From Gemmatimonadota bacterium (GTDB lineage Bacteria; Gemmatimonadota; Gemmatimonadetes; Longimicrobiales; Gaopeijiaceae), in assembly GCA_021295815.1 (NCBI GenBank), contig JAGWBQ010000009.1:1-64000 (forward strand): 64,000 nucleotides of DNA, written 5' to 3'. Of the stretch, positions 1 to 8,282 are shown one piece after another. The notes below the pieces were generated by a model. It did no database searches. It was given only the letters and a program-made list of their open reading frames with translations, and was not told the origin of the DNA. Position 1 is the stretch's first letter, and the number at the start of each line of letters is the position of its first letter. Both the position numbers and the translations under genes were made by a program.

Positions 1-78
1 GCAAGCGCGATGGGAATTTACACCAAGCTTCCCGGTCCTGCCATGCTAGCGATCCGCGAAAATCCGCTCAGAGTCTAA
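1..78 (+). CDS. possible C-terminal end of a gene entering from the left edge
   Basis: Frame 1 is open from the window edge to a TAA at 76-78 and would give about 25 residues ending in ENPLRV. It is convergent with the propeller gene that ends at 138. Nothing identifies a family, and a 25-codon open stretch can occur by chance in GC-rich DNA. It is listed because no other use of these bases is visible. Confidence 0.2.
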   Translation, partial: ASAMGIYTKLPGPAMLAIRENPLRV

Positions 79-137
79 CCTTCGCCGGGAAGATGCAGCG
101 CGTGCACGACGACCGTCTCGATCCCGAGATCGCTGGC

Positions 138-1325
138 TTACACACCCAGCGCATAGTCGGCCCCGAACTCATGGACCGAGAAGTTTGCTGCTTCCCCAAG
201 GCGTTCGAGGTGGCAGAGGAACTCGCCGTCGGAGGAGAAGGCCATGGCGCGTGTCGTACCGGTGCCTGGCCGCCGGTACGGCCGGACCCAGAGACGCCCA
301 TCGCGGCCGACCAGCACGCTTGAGATCACCGGCATCACCTCTGCCACCGGTCGCTCGGGGCTGATCATCGGGCCGTCGAATTCGTCGCTCCAGACGCTGG
401 TGCCCGTGGTGCGCCGCCTTACGTACTCTTCGCGCCAGGCGCGCACATCGCCGGAGGTCACTTCTTGGTCTGGGACGTGCCAGCGAACGATGGAGCGGAG
501 GTTGAATGCGTCGTCCAGCAGTCGTACCTCGGGGGTCGCGGTGTGCGCGAGAGCGATTGTCCGCTCCCTGGCGTCAACCTCCGCCAGAGGATCGAACAGG
601 ACGCCGATGTAGTAGTTGTATGCCTCGGTGTCCGGAGCCGGTCCCATCCTCCGCGTCGGAGACTGCGAGAGCACCCCAACCCGGTTGCCGTCCCGGTCAT
701 GAACCTCAACGATCAGAGTATCGGCGTCCCTGAAATTCCGGCGGCGTGATGCCCGGTTGACCGAGTTCACCGACACGCCGTTGTCGAGCACTCCGCCGCC
801 GCGTGACGGATTCGGATAGACCGGGTCGAGCGTCACATTGCGGACCCACTCGCCCTCGGCGGTGAAGATGACGTAGCGGTAAGGACTGTAGTCTCCGACC
901 CAGATCGTGTCTCCCGGCAACACCCAGAGCACGAAGGGATCCTGGAATTCTCCGGGCCCCTCGCCGTGGCGGCCCATCGAACGGAGGTGCCGCCCGTCCG
1001 GAGCGTAGATCCGCACCTCGGCGCTCGTCCGATCAGCAACCGCCACCGAGCCGTCAGAAAGCCTGCCAACGCCCCGAACGTTCGAGAACCATTGCTCGTC
1101 GTCGCTCTCGTCGTCCCCGACCCTGAAGATCGGCACCTCGCTCAGTGTGCACATCGCGGTGAGCGTGGCCGGGTCGCTCGTCACGATCCGCACGCCCGCG
1201 CTGTCGATCGCGATCATGGGGACCGGCGGTTCGCCCGCGTCGCAAGCAACCAGAGCCGGGGCCGTGAAGAATAGTATTCCAAGAGCGCGAAGAAGAGGCA
1301 GGTTACCGCGGATCGTGGGTGACAT
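138..1325 (-). CDS. 6-bladed beta-propeller lipoprotein
   Basis: This is a 395-residue exported protein. The N-terminus has a hydrophobic segment followed by a lipobox (LVAC, Cys at about 28). The start of the mature region reads IDSAGVRIV, the DSAG signature seen repeatedly in propeller lipoproteins of Gemmatimonadota-like genomes. NHL/propeller-like repeats follow (VRGVGRLSDGSVAVADR, then DGRHLRSMGRHGEGPGEF), which is the typical 'GxGPGEF' blade. The likely role is an outer-surface or periplasmic binding scaffold; the ligand is unknown. The ATG at 1325 has no strong Shine-Dalgarno. It is divergent from a second family member at 1472, so the pair probably shares a regulatory region. Confidence 0.8.
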   Translation of the reverse strand: MSPTIRGNLPLLRALGILFFTAPALVACDAGEPPVPMIAIDSAGVRIVTSDPATLTAMCTLSEVPIFRVGDDESDDEQWFSNVRGVGRLSDGSVAVADRTSAEVRIYAPDGRHLRSMGRHGEGPGEFQDPFVLWVLPGDTIWVGDYSPYRYVIFTAEGEWVRNVTLDPVYPNPSRGGGVLDNGVSVNSVNRASRRRNFRDADTLIVEVHDRDGNRVGVLSQSPTRRMGPAPDTEAYNYYIGVLFDPLAEVDARERTIALAHTATPEVRLLDDAFNLRSIVRWHVPDQEVTSGDVRAWREEYVRRRTTGTSVWSDEFDGPMISPERPVAEVMPVISSVLVGRDGRLWVRPYRRPGTGTTRAMAFSSDGEFLCHLERLGEAANFSVHEFGADYALGV

Positions 1326-1471
1326 TGGTCCGGTATGGTTCGTGAACGTGAGTGCGTATAACTTCCATCGGAATCAACGATCAGGCGATTCCGTCGGTTT
1401 CAGGGCTGCGGGCGGGTTCAATTGCGGAGCTGCCGACTTCGTGCGAATCCGCGTCCGACACTGGAGGTGCC

Positions 1472-2686
1472 ATGAAGCTGGTCCTCGTCGTCGTTTCGAG
1501 TCTGGTCGCGCTTGCGTGCGAGCGAGCCCCGTCGTCTTCACCCTCTATCGCGACCCAAGTCCGCGACAGCGCGGGAATCGTGATCGTGGAGAACGGGGAA
1601 CCGGCCGCCGACTCCCGGCTTGCGTGGCTGATCGGTCCGGAGCCCGTGGTCTCGATCGGCGAAGTGGATGGAGCCGAGCCCTACCTGCTCTCCCGGGTCC
1701 AGGACGCGACCATGCTGCACGACGGGCGGATCGTGGTCGTGAACGGCGGGACCGAGGAACTGCGAGTATTCAACTCGGACGGGATCCACCAGGCGACCTG
1801 GGGCGGTCAAGGAGACGGCCCGGGAGAGTTTAGAGATCTGCAGAGCGTGGAACCTTGGCGGGGCGACTCGATCATCGCCTGGTACAGCGGGCGACTCGGG
1901 CTCCAGATCTTCGACGGGCAGGGGAACTACGGGCGTGCGATGGAGCTCGAGCATGATCGGACGGTACCGGTATCGCTGCGTTTCTTTCCCCAACAAGCCA
2001 CCCGCGATGGATCGTTAGTCGCCGTTCACTCGCCGCAGGCCGCGGATACCGTGGTCGTACAGCTCATGGATGCGCAGGGAAGGGTCCGGAGCTCGCTGGG
2101 AAAGCATGTGGGCTACGAACCCTATCTCTATGCCGAGGGAACCGAACAGCAGGCCTTGTTCCTGACGATTTTCGGGCGCGAACCGGTCTGGACCCGCTGG
2201 GGCGACCTGGTGGTCATCGGCCACACCGGGCGGTACGAGTTGCGCGCGTTCGATGCGGACGGCTCGTTGGCTCGGATCATCCGCCGATACCACATACCGC
2301 TTTCCCCGACCTCCGTCGACGTCGAAACAGAGATCGAAAGGCAGCTCGGCTTCTTGATCGGCGTGCCCGGTTATCCCGAGAGCATGATCGAAGATTCGCG
2401 CCGGATGTGGGCATCGGTTCCGGTCGCGGAGAGCTTCCCGGCGTTCGAAAAGGTCATGTCCGACGCGACGGACCATCTCTGGGTCGGGGAGTACGAGTTC
2501 GGAGAAGGAGGAGAAATTCCCAGCCTCTGGACGGTGTTCGATCCGGAAGGCCGCGCGCTAGGGTTGGTCAAGACACCGGAGGGCCTGTGGATTCATGAGA
2601 TCGGGTCGGACTACGTCATGGGCACGGCCCGGGACGAACTCGGGATCGAGTACGTTCAGGTGTGGCGGCTGGAACGGACTCGGTAA
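1472..2686 (+). CDS. 6-bladed beta-propeller lipoprotein
   Basis: This is a 404-residue lipoprotein. An upstream in-frame ATG exists at 1352, but the ATG at 1472 is preceded by GGAGG (1464-1468) and begins a clean signal peptide with lipobox LALAC at about residue 16. The mature part contains VRDSAGIVIVENG, a blade with GGQGDGPGEFRDL, and ends in a last blade with DPEGRALGLV and DELGIEYVQVW. It is clearly homologous in architecture to the divergent gene ending at 138. The family is abundant in these bacteria and mostly uncharacterised; a specific substrate cannot be inferred. Confidence 0.85.
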   Translation: MKLVLVVVSSLVALACERAPSSSPSIATQVRDSAGIVIVENGEPAADSRLAWLIGPEPVVSIGEVDGAEPYLLSRVQDATMLHDGRIVVVNGGTEELRVFNSDGIHQATWGGQGDGPGEFRDLQSVEPWRGDSIIAWYSGRLGLQIFDGQGNYGRAMELEHDRTVPVSLRFFPQQATRDGSLVAVHSPQAADTVVVQLMDAQGRVRSSLGKHVGYEPYLYAEGTEQQALFLTIFGREPVWTRWGDLVVIGHTGRYELRAFDADGSLARIIRRYHIPLSPTSVDVETEIERQLGFLIGVPGYPESMIEDSRRMWASVPVAESFPAFEKVMSDATDHLWVGEYEFGEGGEIPSLWTVFDPEGRALGLVKTPEGLWIHEIGSDYVMGTARDELGIEYVQVWRLERTR

Positions 2687-2801
2687 GAGTCGGGTCCATG
2701 CGCGACCGCAGGCAGGTCGGCGGTTCGATGGAGGCGCCCAGATCTGCCCCGGCGCCATTCGACCGTCCGCCCCCAGACCGAAGGCGTCGTCCCGGCCGTC
2801 C

Positions 2802-3056
2802 TCAGTCCCGCGAATTGACCAACCGAGCCAACTGGCCTTTCAGTCTTCCGACCCGGTTCGGGTGAAGGAGACGCCGGGTGCCGGCGCGATCCAGGAGCGC
2901 GGTGGCTTCGCGAAGCAGACGAACGCTCTCTTCGGGAGAGGCGGACTCTCGCACCTTCCGCATGGCTGTGCGGATGCGAGCCCTGGCGGCGCGATTCCTG
3001 TTGCGGGCCTCGGCGCTGAGTTTCATGCGCTTGGTCGCGCTCTTGATATTCGGCAT
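2802..3056 (-). CDS. rpsT: 30S ribosomal protein S20
   Basis: This 84-residue basic protein begins MPNIKSATKRMKLSAEAR and continues with the Arg/Lys/Ala-rich helices (NRNRAARARIRTAMRKV) typical of S20, which binds 16S rRNA early in 30S assembly. The open frame extends upstream to 3152, but the family start is the ATG at 3056. No Shine-Dalgarno precedes it. A good promoter (TTGAAC-17-TATCTT) lies at 3124-3152, giving a roughly 60-nt leader with a small hairpin. It stands alone, convergent with the upstream propeller gene and downstream of the pyr operon. Confidence 0.95.
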   Translation of the reverse strand: MPNIKSATKRMKLSAEARNRNRAARARIRTAMRKVRESASPEESVRLLREATALLDRAGTRRLLHPNRVGRLKGQLARLVNSRD

Positions 3057-3089
3057 TGACGCTGTTCTTGATTCCGAGCCGTTATCGGT

Positions 3090-3106
3090 CCGAGGGTAAT
3101 CCTCGG
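3090..3106 (-). promoter_or_regulatory. hairpin in the rpsT leader
   Basis: CCGAGG (3090-3095) pairs with CCTCGG (3101-3106) around a 5-nt loop. It lies between the predicted transcription start (about 3117) and the rpsT ATG at 3056. S20 is autoregulated in E. coli, so this could be a translational control element. That role is inference; only the inverted repeat is seen. Confidence 0.3.
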
Positions 3107-3123
3107 TGATTCGGGGCGACGCC

Positions 3124-3152
3124 AAGATAACGGAGACCGGGACTGGGTTCAA
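3124..3152 (-). promoter_or_regulatory. promoter of rpsT
   Basis: On the minus strand a -35 TTGAAC (3147-3152) and a -10 TATCTT (3124-3129) are separated by exactly 17 nt. The same -10 hexamer recurs before gltX and before the TonB receptor at 46 kb. Confidence 0.55.
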
Positions 3153-3158
3153 GGTCGG

Positions 3159-3191
3159 GGAGGGTCCGGGACGCAGGCCTGCCGACCCTCC
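3159..3191. terminator. inverted repeat between the pyr operon and rpsT
   Basis: GGAGGGTC (3159-3166) and GACCCTCC (3184-3191) form an 8-bp perfect stem around a 17-nt loop that holds a smaller palindrome. It lies 83 nt beyond the pyrC stop. There is no T-run, so a classical intrinsic terminator is not demonstrated. It may still end pyr transcription before the rpsT promoter. Confidence 0.3.
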
Positions 3192-3273
3192 GACGTATAG
3201 CGGCGGGCGGCCCGGCCATTCCGTCGGGTGGCGGTGAAGAGCGAAATCGCGGCCTGGATTGGGAGCTTGACCA

Positions 3274-4578
3274 CTATCCCCCTGGACCCGCCTCCCACAC
3301 CACGCGACCCCCCACCACCGTCATCACGGCGGCGCCTTCCAGTCTCCATCCGTCGAAGGGCGTGTTTCGGCTTCGCGACACGAAGCGCGACGCGTCGACC
3401 GTCCATTTGCACCTGGAATCGATCACCGTGACGTCCGCAGGGGATCCCGGGGCCAGCGTCCCGCCGGGGAGGCCGAAGGCTCGGGCCGGAGCGGCGCTCA
3501 TGCGCTCGACCATGGTCGGGAGGTCGATCACTCCCTCCGCCACCACTCGGGTCAGAATCAGTCCGACTGCGGTCTCCAGCCCCACCACCCCGTCCGGCGC
3601 GCTCGCGAAGGGGGCTTCCTTTTCGTCGTAGTGATGGGGCGCGTGGTCGGTGGCGATGGTGTCGAGCGTTCCGTCCGCAAGCCCTTTCCGCACGGCTTCG
3701 CGGTCGGGCTCCGATCGCAGCGGAGGGTTCATCTTGGCCTCGGTCCGGTAGTCCTGGACGGCTTCTTCGGTGAGGATCAGATGGTGAGGAGAGGCTTCGG
3801 CGGTGACCCGGACGCCCCGTACCTTCGCACGCCGGATCGCCTCCACGCCCGCGCGAGTGGACACGTGTTGGAGATGGATGCGGCCCCCGGTCAGCTCCGC
3901 CAGCAGCAGGTCGCGCAAGATGTGGACGTCCTCGGCGGCGTTGGGTTTCCCGGTGATCCCCATCTTGGCCGAGAGCACGCCTTCGTTCATGTGCCCTCCG
4001 CCCGACAACCCCAGGTCTTCGGGGTGGTCGGCCACCGGCACTCCGAAGGCCGAAGCATAGGAGAGGGCGAGCCGCATCAGCCCCGAGTTCATCACGGGTG
4101 AACCGTCGTCGGTGATCGCGACTGCGCCGGCCTCGATCATCTCTCCCACCGGTGCCAGCATCTTTCCCTCGCGGCGCACCGAAATGCAGCCCACTGGATA
4201 GACCCGCGAGGCACCGGCCTTCCGCCCCTCGCTGACCACGAAGCCGACTGCGGCGGGATCGTCGACTGCGGGTTCGGTGTTCGGCATGGCGCATACGGCG
4301 GTGAATCCGCCGGCCGCAGCGGACCGCGCCCCTGAGGCGATCGTCTCCTTGTGTTCCGCTCCCGGCTCGCGCAGGTGCACGTGGATGTCGATGAGTCCGG
4401 GCGTCACCAGAAGACCGGTGCAGTCCACGACGCGAGCGTCCTCCCCAGCGGTCAGCGAACGCCCGACCTGGGCGACCAGCCCTTCTGCCAGAAGTACGTC
4501 GAGGTGGTCGTCCGTGTCGTTCGCCGGGTCGATCACCCTTCCGCCCCGGAGCAGCGTCTTCCCGGTCGTCACGCTCAT
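3274..4578 (-). CDS. pyrC: dihydroorotase (class I)
   Basis: This 434-residue enzyme catalyses the third step of UMP synthesis, cyclising carbamoyl-aspartate to dihydroorotate. The amidohydrolase metal motif is at the N-terminal side ([14 protein letters not shown] at residues 66-68). The C-terminal-side motif ATDHAPHH carries the catalytic Asp. The length matches class I (long) dihydroorotases. Its ATG overlaps the pyrB stop (ATGA, 4575-4578), so translation is coupled in the order pyrR-pyrB-pyrC. Confidence 0.95.
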   Translation of the reverse strand: MSVTTGKTLLRGGRVIDPANDTDDHLDVLLAEGLVAQVGRSLTAGEDARVVDCTGLLVTPGLIDIHVHLREPGAEHKETIASGARSAAAGGFTAVCAMPNTEPAVDDPAAVGFVVSEGRKAGASRVYPVGCISVRREGKMLAPVGEMIEAGAVAITDDGSPVMNSGLMRLALSYASAFGVPVADHPEDLGLSGGGHMNEGVLSAKMGITGKPNAAEDVHILRDLLLAELTGGRIHLQHVSTRAGVEAIRRAKVRGVRVTAEASPHHLILTEEAVQDYRTEAKMNPPLRSEPDREAVRKGLADGTLDTIATDHAPHHYDEKEAPFASAPDGVVGLETAVGLILTRVVAEGVIDLPTMVERMSAAPARAFGLPGGTLAPGSPADVTVIDSRCKWTVDASRFVSRSRNTPFDGWRLEGAAVMTVVGGRVVWEAGPGG

Positions 4579-5582
4579 TTGGCGCCGCCTCCCTTGGCCG
4601 CTTCCGCGAGATCCGGTCTGCCGCCGGAGAGCAGGTACAGCACGGCCATGCGCACCGCGACCCCGTTGGTGACCTGATCAAGGATCACCGAGTGCGGACC
4701 GTCCGCCACGTCGGAATCGATCTCGACGCCCCGGTTCATGGGTCCGGGGTGGAGGATGAGCCTCGACGGCACCCTGGCGAGCCGCGCGGCGCTGATCCCC
4801 CAGATCCTGTTGTACTCCCGGAGCGACGGGACGTACCCGTGCTTCATCCGCTCGAGCTGGAGGCGAAGCACGTTGAGCGCATCCGCCCATTCGAGCGCCT
4901 CCTCGACCCGAGTGAAGACGCCCACCCCCATCTCGGAAATGCCTATCGGGAGAAGAGTCGGCGGGCCGCACACCGCAACCTCGGCGCCCAGAGCGAGCAG
5001 TCCGTGGATGTTCGAGCGGGCCACACGGGAGTGGAGCACGTCTCCCACGATGCAGACCCGAAGACCCGCGATTCCGCCAAGGTGGTCGCGGATCGTGAGA
5101 AGGTCGAGCAGGGCTTGGGTAGGGTGCTCGTGACGACCGTCACCGGCGTTGATGACCTTCGAAGGGATCCGTTCCGCCAGAAAGCGCGCCGCGCCGGAAA
5201 CCGGATGCCTCATCACGACCATGTCGATCTGCATCGCCTCGAGATTGCGAGCGGTGTCGACCAGGTTCTCGCCCTTGGTCACGGACGAAGCGCTCGCCGC
5301 CATGTGCACCGTGTCCGCCGAGAGCCTCTTTTCCGCGAACTCGAACGAGATGCGCGTCCGGGTGGACGGCTCGAAGAAGAGGTTGACTATCGTCTGGCCT
5401 CGGAGCACGGGCACCTTCTTGATCCTCCGCCTGGAGACCTCCTTGAACGGTTCGGCCGTGTCGAGAATGGAGGTTATCTGCGCCGCGGAAAGTCCCTCGA
5501 GGCCGGTCAGATCCTTTCCAAGTCGCGGCGTCGCCGCGGAATCGGCATCGCGAGCCGGGCCGGTCTCGGGTGCGGCGGTCAT
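4575..5582 (-). CDS. pyrB: aspartate carbamoyltransferase catalytic subunit
   Basis: This 335-residue protein makes carbamoyl-aspartate from carbamoyl phosphate and aspartate. It has the carbamoyl-phosphate loop [13 protein letters not shown], the [11 protein letters not shown] motif and the C-terminal [11 protein letters not shown]. An N-terminal extension of about 20 residues precedes the conserved core. No pyrI regulatory chain is next to it, as in Bacillus-type pyr operons. The start overlaps the pyrR stop by 4 nt (5579-5582), and its stop overlaps the pyrC start. Confidence 0.96.
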   Translation of the reverse strand: MTAAPETGPARDADSAATPRLGKDLTGLEGLSAAQITSILDTAEPFKEVSRRRIKKVPVLRGQTIVNLFFEPSTRTRISFEFAEKRLSADTVHMAASASSVTKGENLVDTARNLEAMQIDMVVMRHPVSGAARFLAERIPSKVINAGDGRHEHPTQALLDLLTIRDHLGGIAGLRVCIVGDVLHSRVARSNIHGLLALGAEVAVCGPPTLLPIGISEMGVGVFTRVEEALEWADALNVLRLQLERMKHGYVPSLREYNRIWGISAARLARVPSRLILHPGPMNRGVEIDSDVADGPHSVILDQVTNGVAVRMAVLYLLSGGRPDLAEAAKGGGAK

Positions 5583-6109
5583 CGACTCACCTCCACCGAA
5601 AGCCGCCCGTCGATGGCAGGCACGAGCACGTCCACCCGTCCGCCGGCGGGCACCTGGAGCGTGGCGCCTACGATGTCGGGTTGGATGGGCAGCTCGCGTC
5701 CTCCCCGATCCACGAGCACGCAGAGGAGGATACGGCCGGGCCGGCCCCAGTCGGAGAGCTCGTTGAGGGCCGCCCTGACGGTACGTCCGGTGAAGAGCAC
5801 GTCGTCGACGAGCACCACGGTCGTGTCGTCGATTCCCCCCGGAGGAAGCTCGGATCCGCCCACCACCGGCTTCGGCCCCACCGAGCGCAGGTCGTCGCGG
5901 TAGAGGGTGATGTCGATCGATCCCATTCCGAGCTTCAGCGACGGGCGCGCGTTCGCCAGTTCGTCCGCCAGCATCTGCGACAGGTCGGTGCCGCGACGGT
6001 AGACGCCCATGACGGCCAGCCGGTCGGTGCCGGCGGTCAGGGCCGCGAGGTCGGTCGCCATCCGTGCGAGAGCCGCTCGGATATCGGCGTCGGTGAGGGT
6101 TACGGTCAA
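5579..6109 (-). CDS. pyrR: pyr operon regulator / uracil phosphoribosyltransferase
   Basis: This 176-residue PyrR-family protein has the PRPP-binding loop [15 protein letters not shown] and the N-terminal [14 protein letters not shown] typical of the family. PyrR binds UMP and PRPP and in many bacteria binds pyr mRNA to cause attenuation; it also has UPRTase activity. The only start that keeps the conserved N-terminus is a TTG at 6109; the next Met is residue 17, inside the conserved region. A plausible promoter at 6140-6168 leaves only about 24 nt of leader, too short for an attenuator. First gene of pyrRBC. Confidence 0.9.
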   Translation of the reverse strand: MTVTLTDADIRAALARMATDLAALTAGTDRLAVMGVYRRGTDLSQMLADELANARPSLKLGMGSIDITLYRDDLRSVGPKPVVGGSELPPGGIDDTTVVLVDDVLFTGRTVRAALNELSDWGRPGRILLCVLVDRGGRELPIQPDIVGATLQVPAGGRVDVLVPAIDGRLSVEVSR

Positions 6110-6139
6110 GGTTCCAGGGAAGAGGCTGAGTCGCAGACC

Positions 6140-6168
6140 AAATTACCCTTACCCGGGCCAGGTAGGAA
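6140..6168 (-). promoter_or_regulatory. candidate promoter of pyrRBC
   Basis: The minus strand shows TTCCTA (6163-6168), a 17-nt spacer and TAATTT (6140-6145). Both boxes are weak matches. It is divergent from the antiporter promoter at 6252-6280. Confidence 0.3.
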
Positions 6169-6251
6169 GGTCGGCCGGAGATGTTGACGGTCGGCCCGAA
6201 ATGCGGACGTTCAGTCGGAGGCGAGGATGGTCGGCCTTCCTTGATCGGAAT

Positions 6252-6280
6252 TTGGTGGAGAGTGAATGCCGGGATATATT
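6252..6280 (+). promoter_or_regulatory. promoter of the NhaC-type antiporter gene
   Basis: TTGGTG (6252-6257) and TATATT (6275-6280) are separated by 17 nt. The predicted start near 6287 gives a 25-nt leader with GAGG at 6299-6302 before the ATG at 6312. Confidence 0.5.
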
Positions 6281-6311
6281 GCGGGAACCCAATACTTCGA
6301 GGTTCATGCCC

Positions 6312-8270
6312 ATGCGCCTGTTCGTCACTCTCCCGGTCGCCCTCCTCTCCATCTTCGCCGTTCTCCCGGGCGACATCTCCGCCCAGACGGTATCCGAGAG
6401 TCCGTCGGTCATCCTGACCCGAATACCCTTCTCCCTGACCGTCGACGGCGGCACGTCAGGCGACTCCGTGATCGAGTCGGTCGGCTACACTGTCGAGACC
6501 ACGAGCGGACGCACGCTTGCCGCAGGCTCGGTCGAGGAGTACTCGTCGGTGGTCCTGGGCGAGATGATCGTGGAAGACGGCGGCGACCTGCCGCTTCGGG
6601 TGACGGTCGGCGAGACGACGACGACCGTCGACGCGACCGTCGTGCCGGGCTGGTTCTCGATTCTGCCCCCGCTGCTGGCCATTCTGCTCGCGCTGATCTT
6701 CCGGGAGGTGCTGAGCGCCCTCTTCGCGGGGGTGTGGCTGGGCGCTCTGGCAGTCGCGGGCTTCGACCCGCTTGCGGCGACCGGTGCGCTCATCGCCGAC
6801 TTCGTGGTCCCCGCCGTGGGCGACACCGACGGAGGCCACACCCAGATAGTCGTGTTCTCGCTCATGCTGGGCGGGATGGTGGGCATCGTCTCGAAGAACG
6901 GAGGCACTTCGGGCATAGTCTCCGCGGTCACGCCTTTCGCCCGCACGGCGCGGCGCGGCAAGATTGCCACCTGGCTCGCCGGCATGGCCATCTTCTTCGA
7001 CGACTACGCCAACACGCTCATCGTCGGCAACACCCTGCGCCCCGTCACCGACCGACTGCGCATCTCCCGCGAGAAGCTCGCCTACCTCGTCGACTCCACC
7101 GCAGCTCCGGTGGCGGCGCTGGTGCCGATCTCGACCTGGGTAGGCTACGAGATTTCGCTTATCGCCGACGGGTTCTCCATCGCGAGCGGGCAGACGCCGG
7201 CAGCGGCGGCGGCGTTGAGTTCGGTCACGCCCTTCGGAGTCTTCGTCGAGACGATTCCGCACCTTTTCTATCCGATACTCGCCCTCATTTTCGTGATCCT
7301 GACCTCGGCTCTGAACCGAGACTTCGGCTCCATGTGGAAGGCGGAGAGGCGCGCCGAGACCGGGAACGGGCTCTACCGCGAGGGTGCGACTCTGGCCGCC
7401 GATACCTCTGACGATCTCACGCAGGCGAAGGAAGGGGTCCGCGAGCGCTGGTGGAACGCCGCGATTCCGGTGCTCACGGTGATCGTCGTCGTGCTTGTCG
7501 GACTCGTCCAGACCGGACGCGAGACGGCCATGGCGAACGCTGCGGCTGCCGGGGAGGTCGCCGATCTCAGCCTCAGAAACATCTTCGGCAATGCGGATCC
7601 GTTCTCGACCCTGCTCTGGGGGTCGCTCGCCGGAGTGCTCGTCGCCATGCTGCTTTCGATCTCCACCCGCACGCTGTCGCTGCGGGAGACGCTGGGCGCC
7701 TGGGCCACCGGGATCCGGGCGATGATGCTGGCGATGGTGATTCTGACGCTGGCCTGGTCCCTGGGCTCCGTCACCGAAGAGATCGGGACCGCGAGCTACC
7801 TCTCGGCCCTCCTAACCGACCGCGTTTCGGTTTCCTTCATGCCTGCCATCGTCTTTCTGCTTTCGGCGGGCATGGCCTTCGCGACCGGCACTTCCTGGGG
7901 GGTAATGGCCATCATGCTGCCCGTGGTGATTCCGCTGACGGTCGCTCTCGGGGGCGACGCGGTTCTACCGGGCGGAGCGAGCTACGGCGTATTGCTCGGC
8001 GCCACGGGGTCGGTGCTCGCCGGAGCGATCTTCGGCGACCACTGCTCACCGATCTCGGACACCACCGTTCTCTCCTCTACCGCGTCGGCGTGCGACCATG
8101 TGGATCACGTGCGAACCCAGTTGCCCTATGCGGTCCTGGTCGGGGGAGTGGCGATAGTCGTGGGAAGCCTGGGCACGTCCTTCGGCCTCCCCAACTGGCT
8201 GGCGCTCGTCGGCAGCGCCGGACTCCTGGTCGGATTCCTTTTCTGGAGGGGACGGACGGTGGGGACGTAG
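6312..8270 (+). CDS. Na+/H+ antiporter, NhaC family, with N-terminal periplasmic domain
   Basis: This is a 652-residue inner-membrane transporter. Hallmarks of the NhaC/Na_H_antiporter family are [17 protein letters not shown] and [15 protein letters not shown] followed by [13 protein letters not shown]. There are about eleven hydrophobic segments. Unlike most members it starts with a cleavable-looking signal ([19 protein letters not shown], then ISA-QT). A beta-rich stretch of about 85 residues follows before the first transporter helix ([17 protein letters not shown]). The ATG at 6312 has GAGG 9 nt upstream; the ATG at 6306 is too close to it. The substrate could be Na+/H+ or, as for some relatives, a malate/lactate-type exchange. 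Confidence 0.85.
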   Translation: MRLFVTLPVALLSIFAVLPGDISAQTVSESPSVILTRIPFSLTVDGGTSGDSVIESVGYTVETTSGRTLAAGSVEEYSSVVLGEMIVEDGGDLPLRVTVGETTTTVDATVVPGWFSILPPLLAILLALIFREVLSALFAGVWLGALAVAGFDPLAATGALIADFVVPAVGDTDGGHTQIVVFSLMLGGMVGIVSKNGGTSGIVSAVTPFARTARRGKIATWLAGMAIFFDDYANTLIVGNTLRPVTDRLRISREKLAYLVDSTAAPVAALVPISTWVGYEISLIADGFSIASGQTPAAAAALSSVTPFGVFVETIPHLFYPILALIFVILTSALNRDFGSMWKAERRAETGNGLYREGATLAADTSDDLTQAKEGVRERWWNAAIPVLTVIVVVLVGLVQTGRETAMANAAAAGEVADLSLRNIFGNADPFSTLLWGSLAGVLVAMLLSISTRTLSLRETLGAWATGIRAMMLAMVILTLAWSLGSVTEEIGTASYLSALLTDRVSVSFMPAIVFLLSAGMAFATGTSWGVMAIMLPVVIPLTVALGGDAVLPGGASYGVLLGATGSVLAGAIFGDHCSPISDTTVLSSTASACDHVDHVRTQLPYAVLVGGVAIVVGSLGTSFGLPNWLALVGSAGLLVGFLFWRGRTVGT

Positions 8271-8282
8271 GCCGGATGACGA

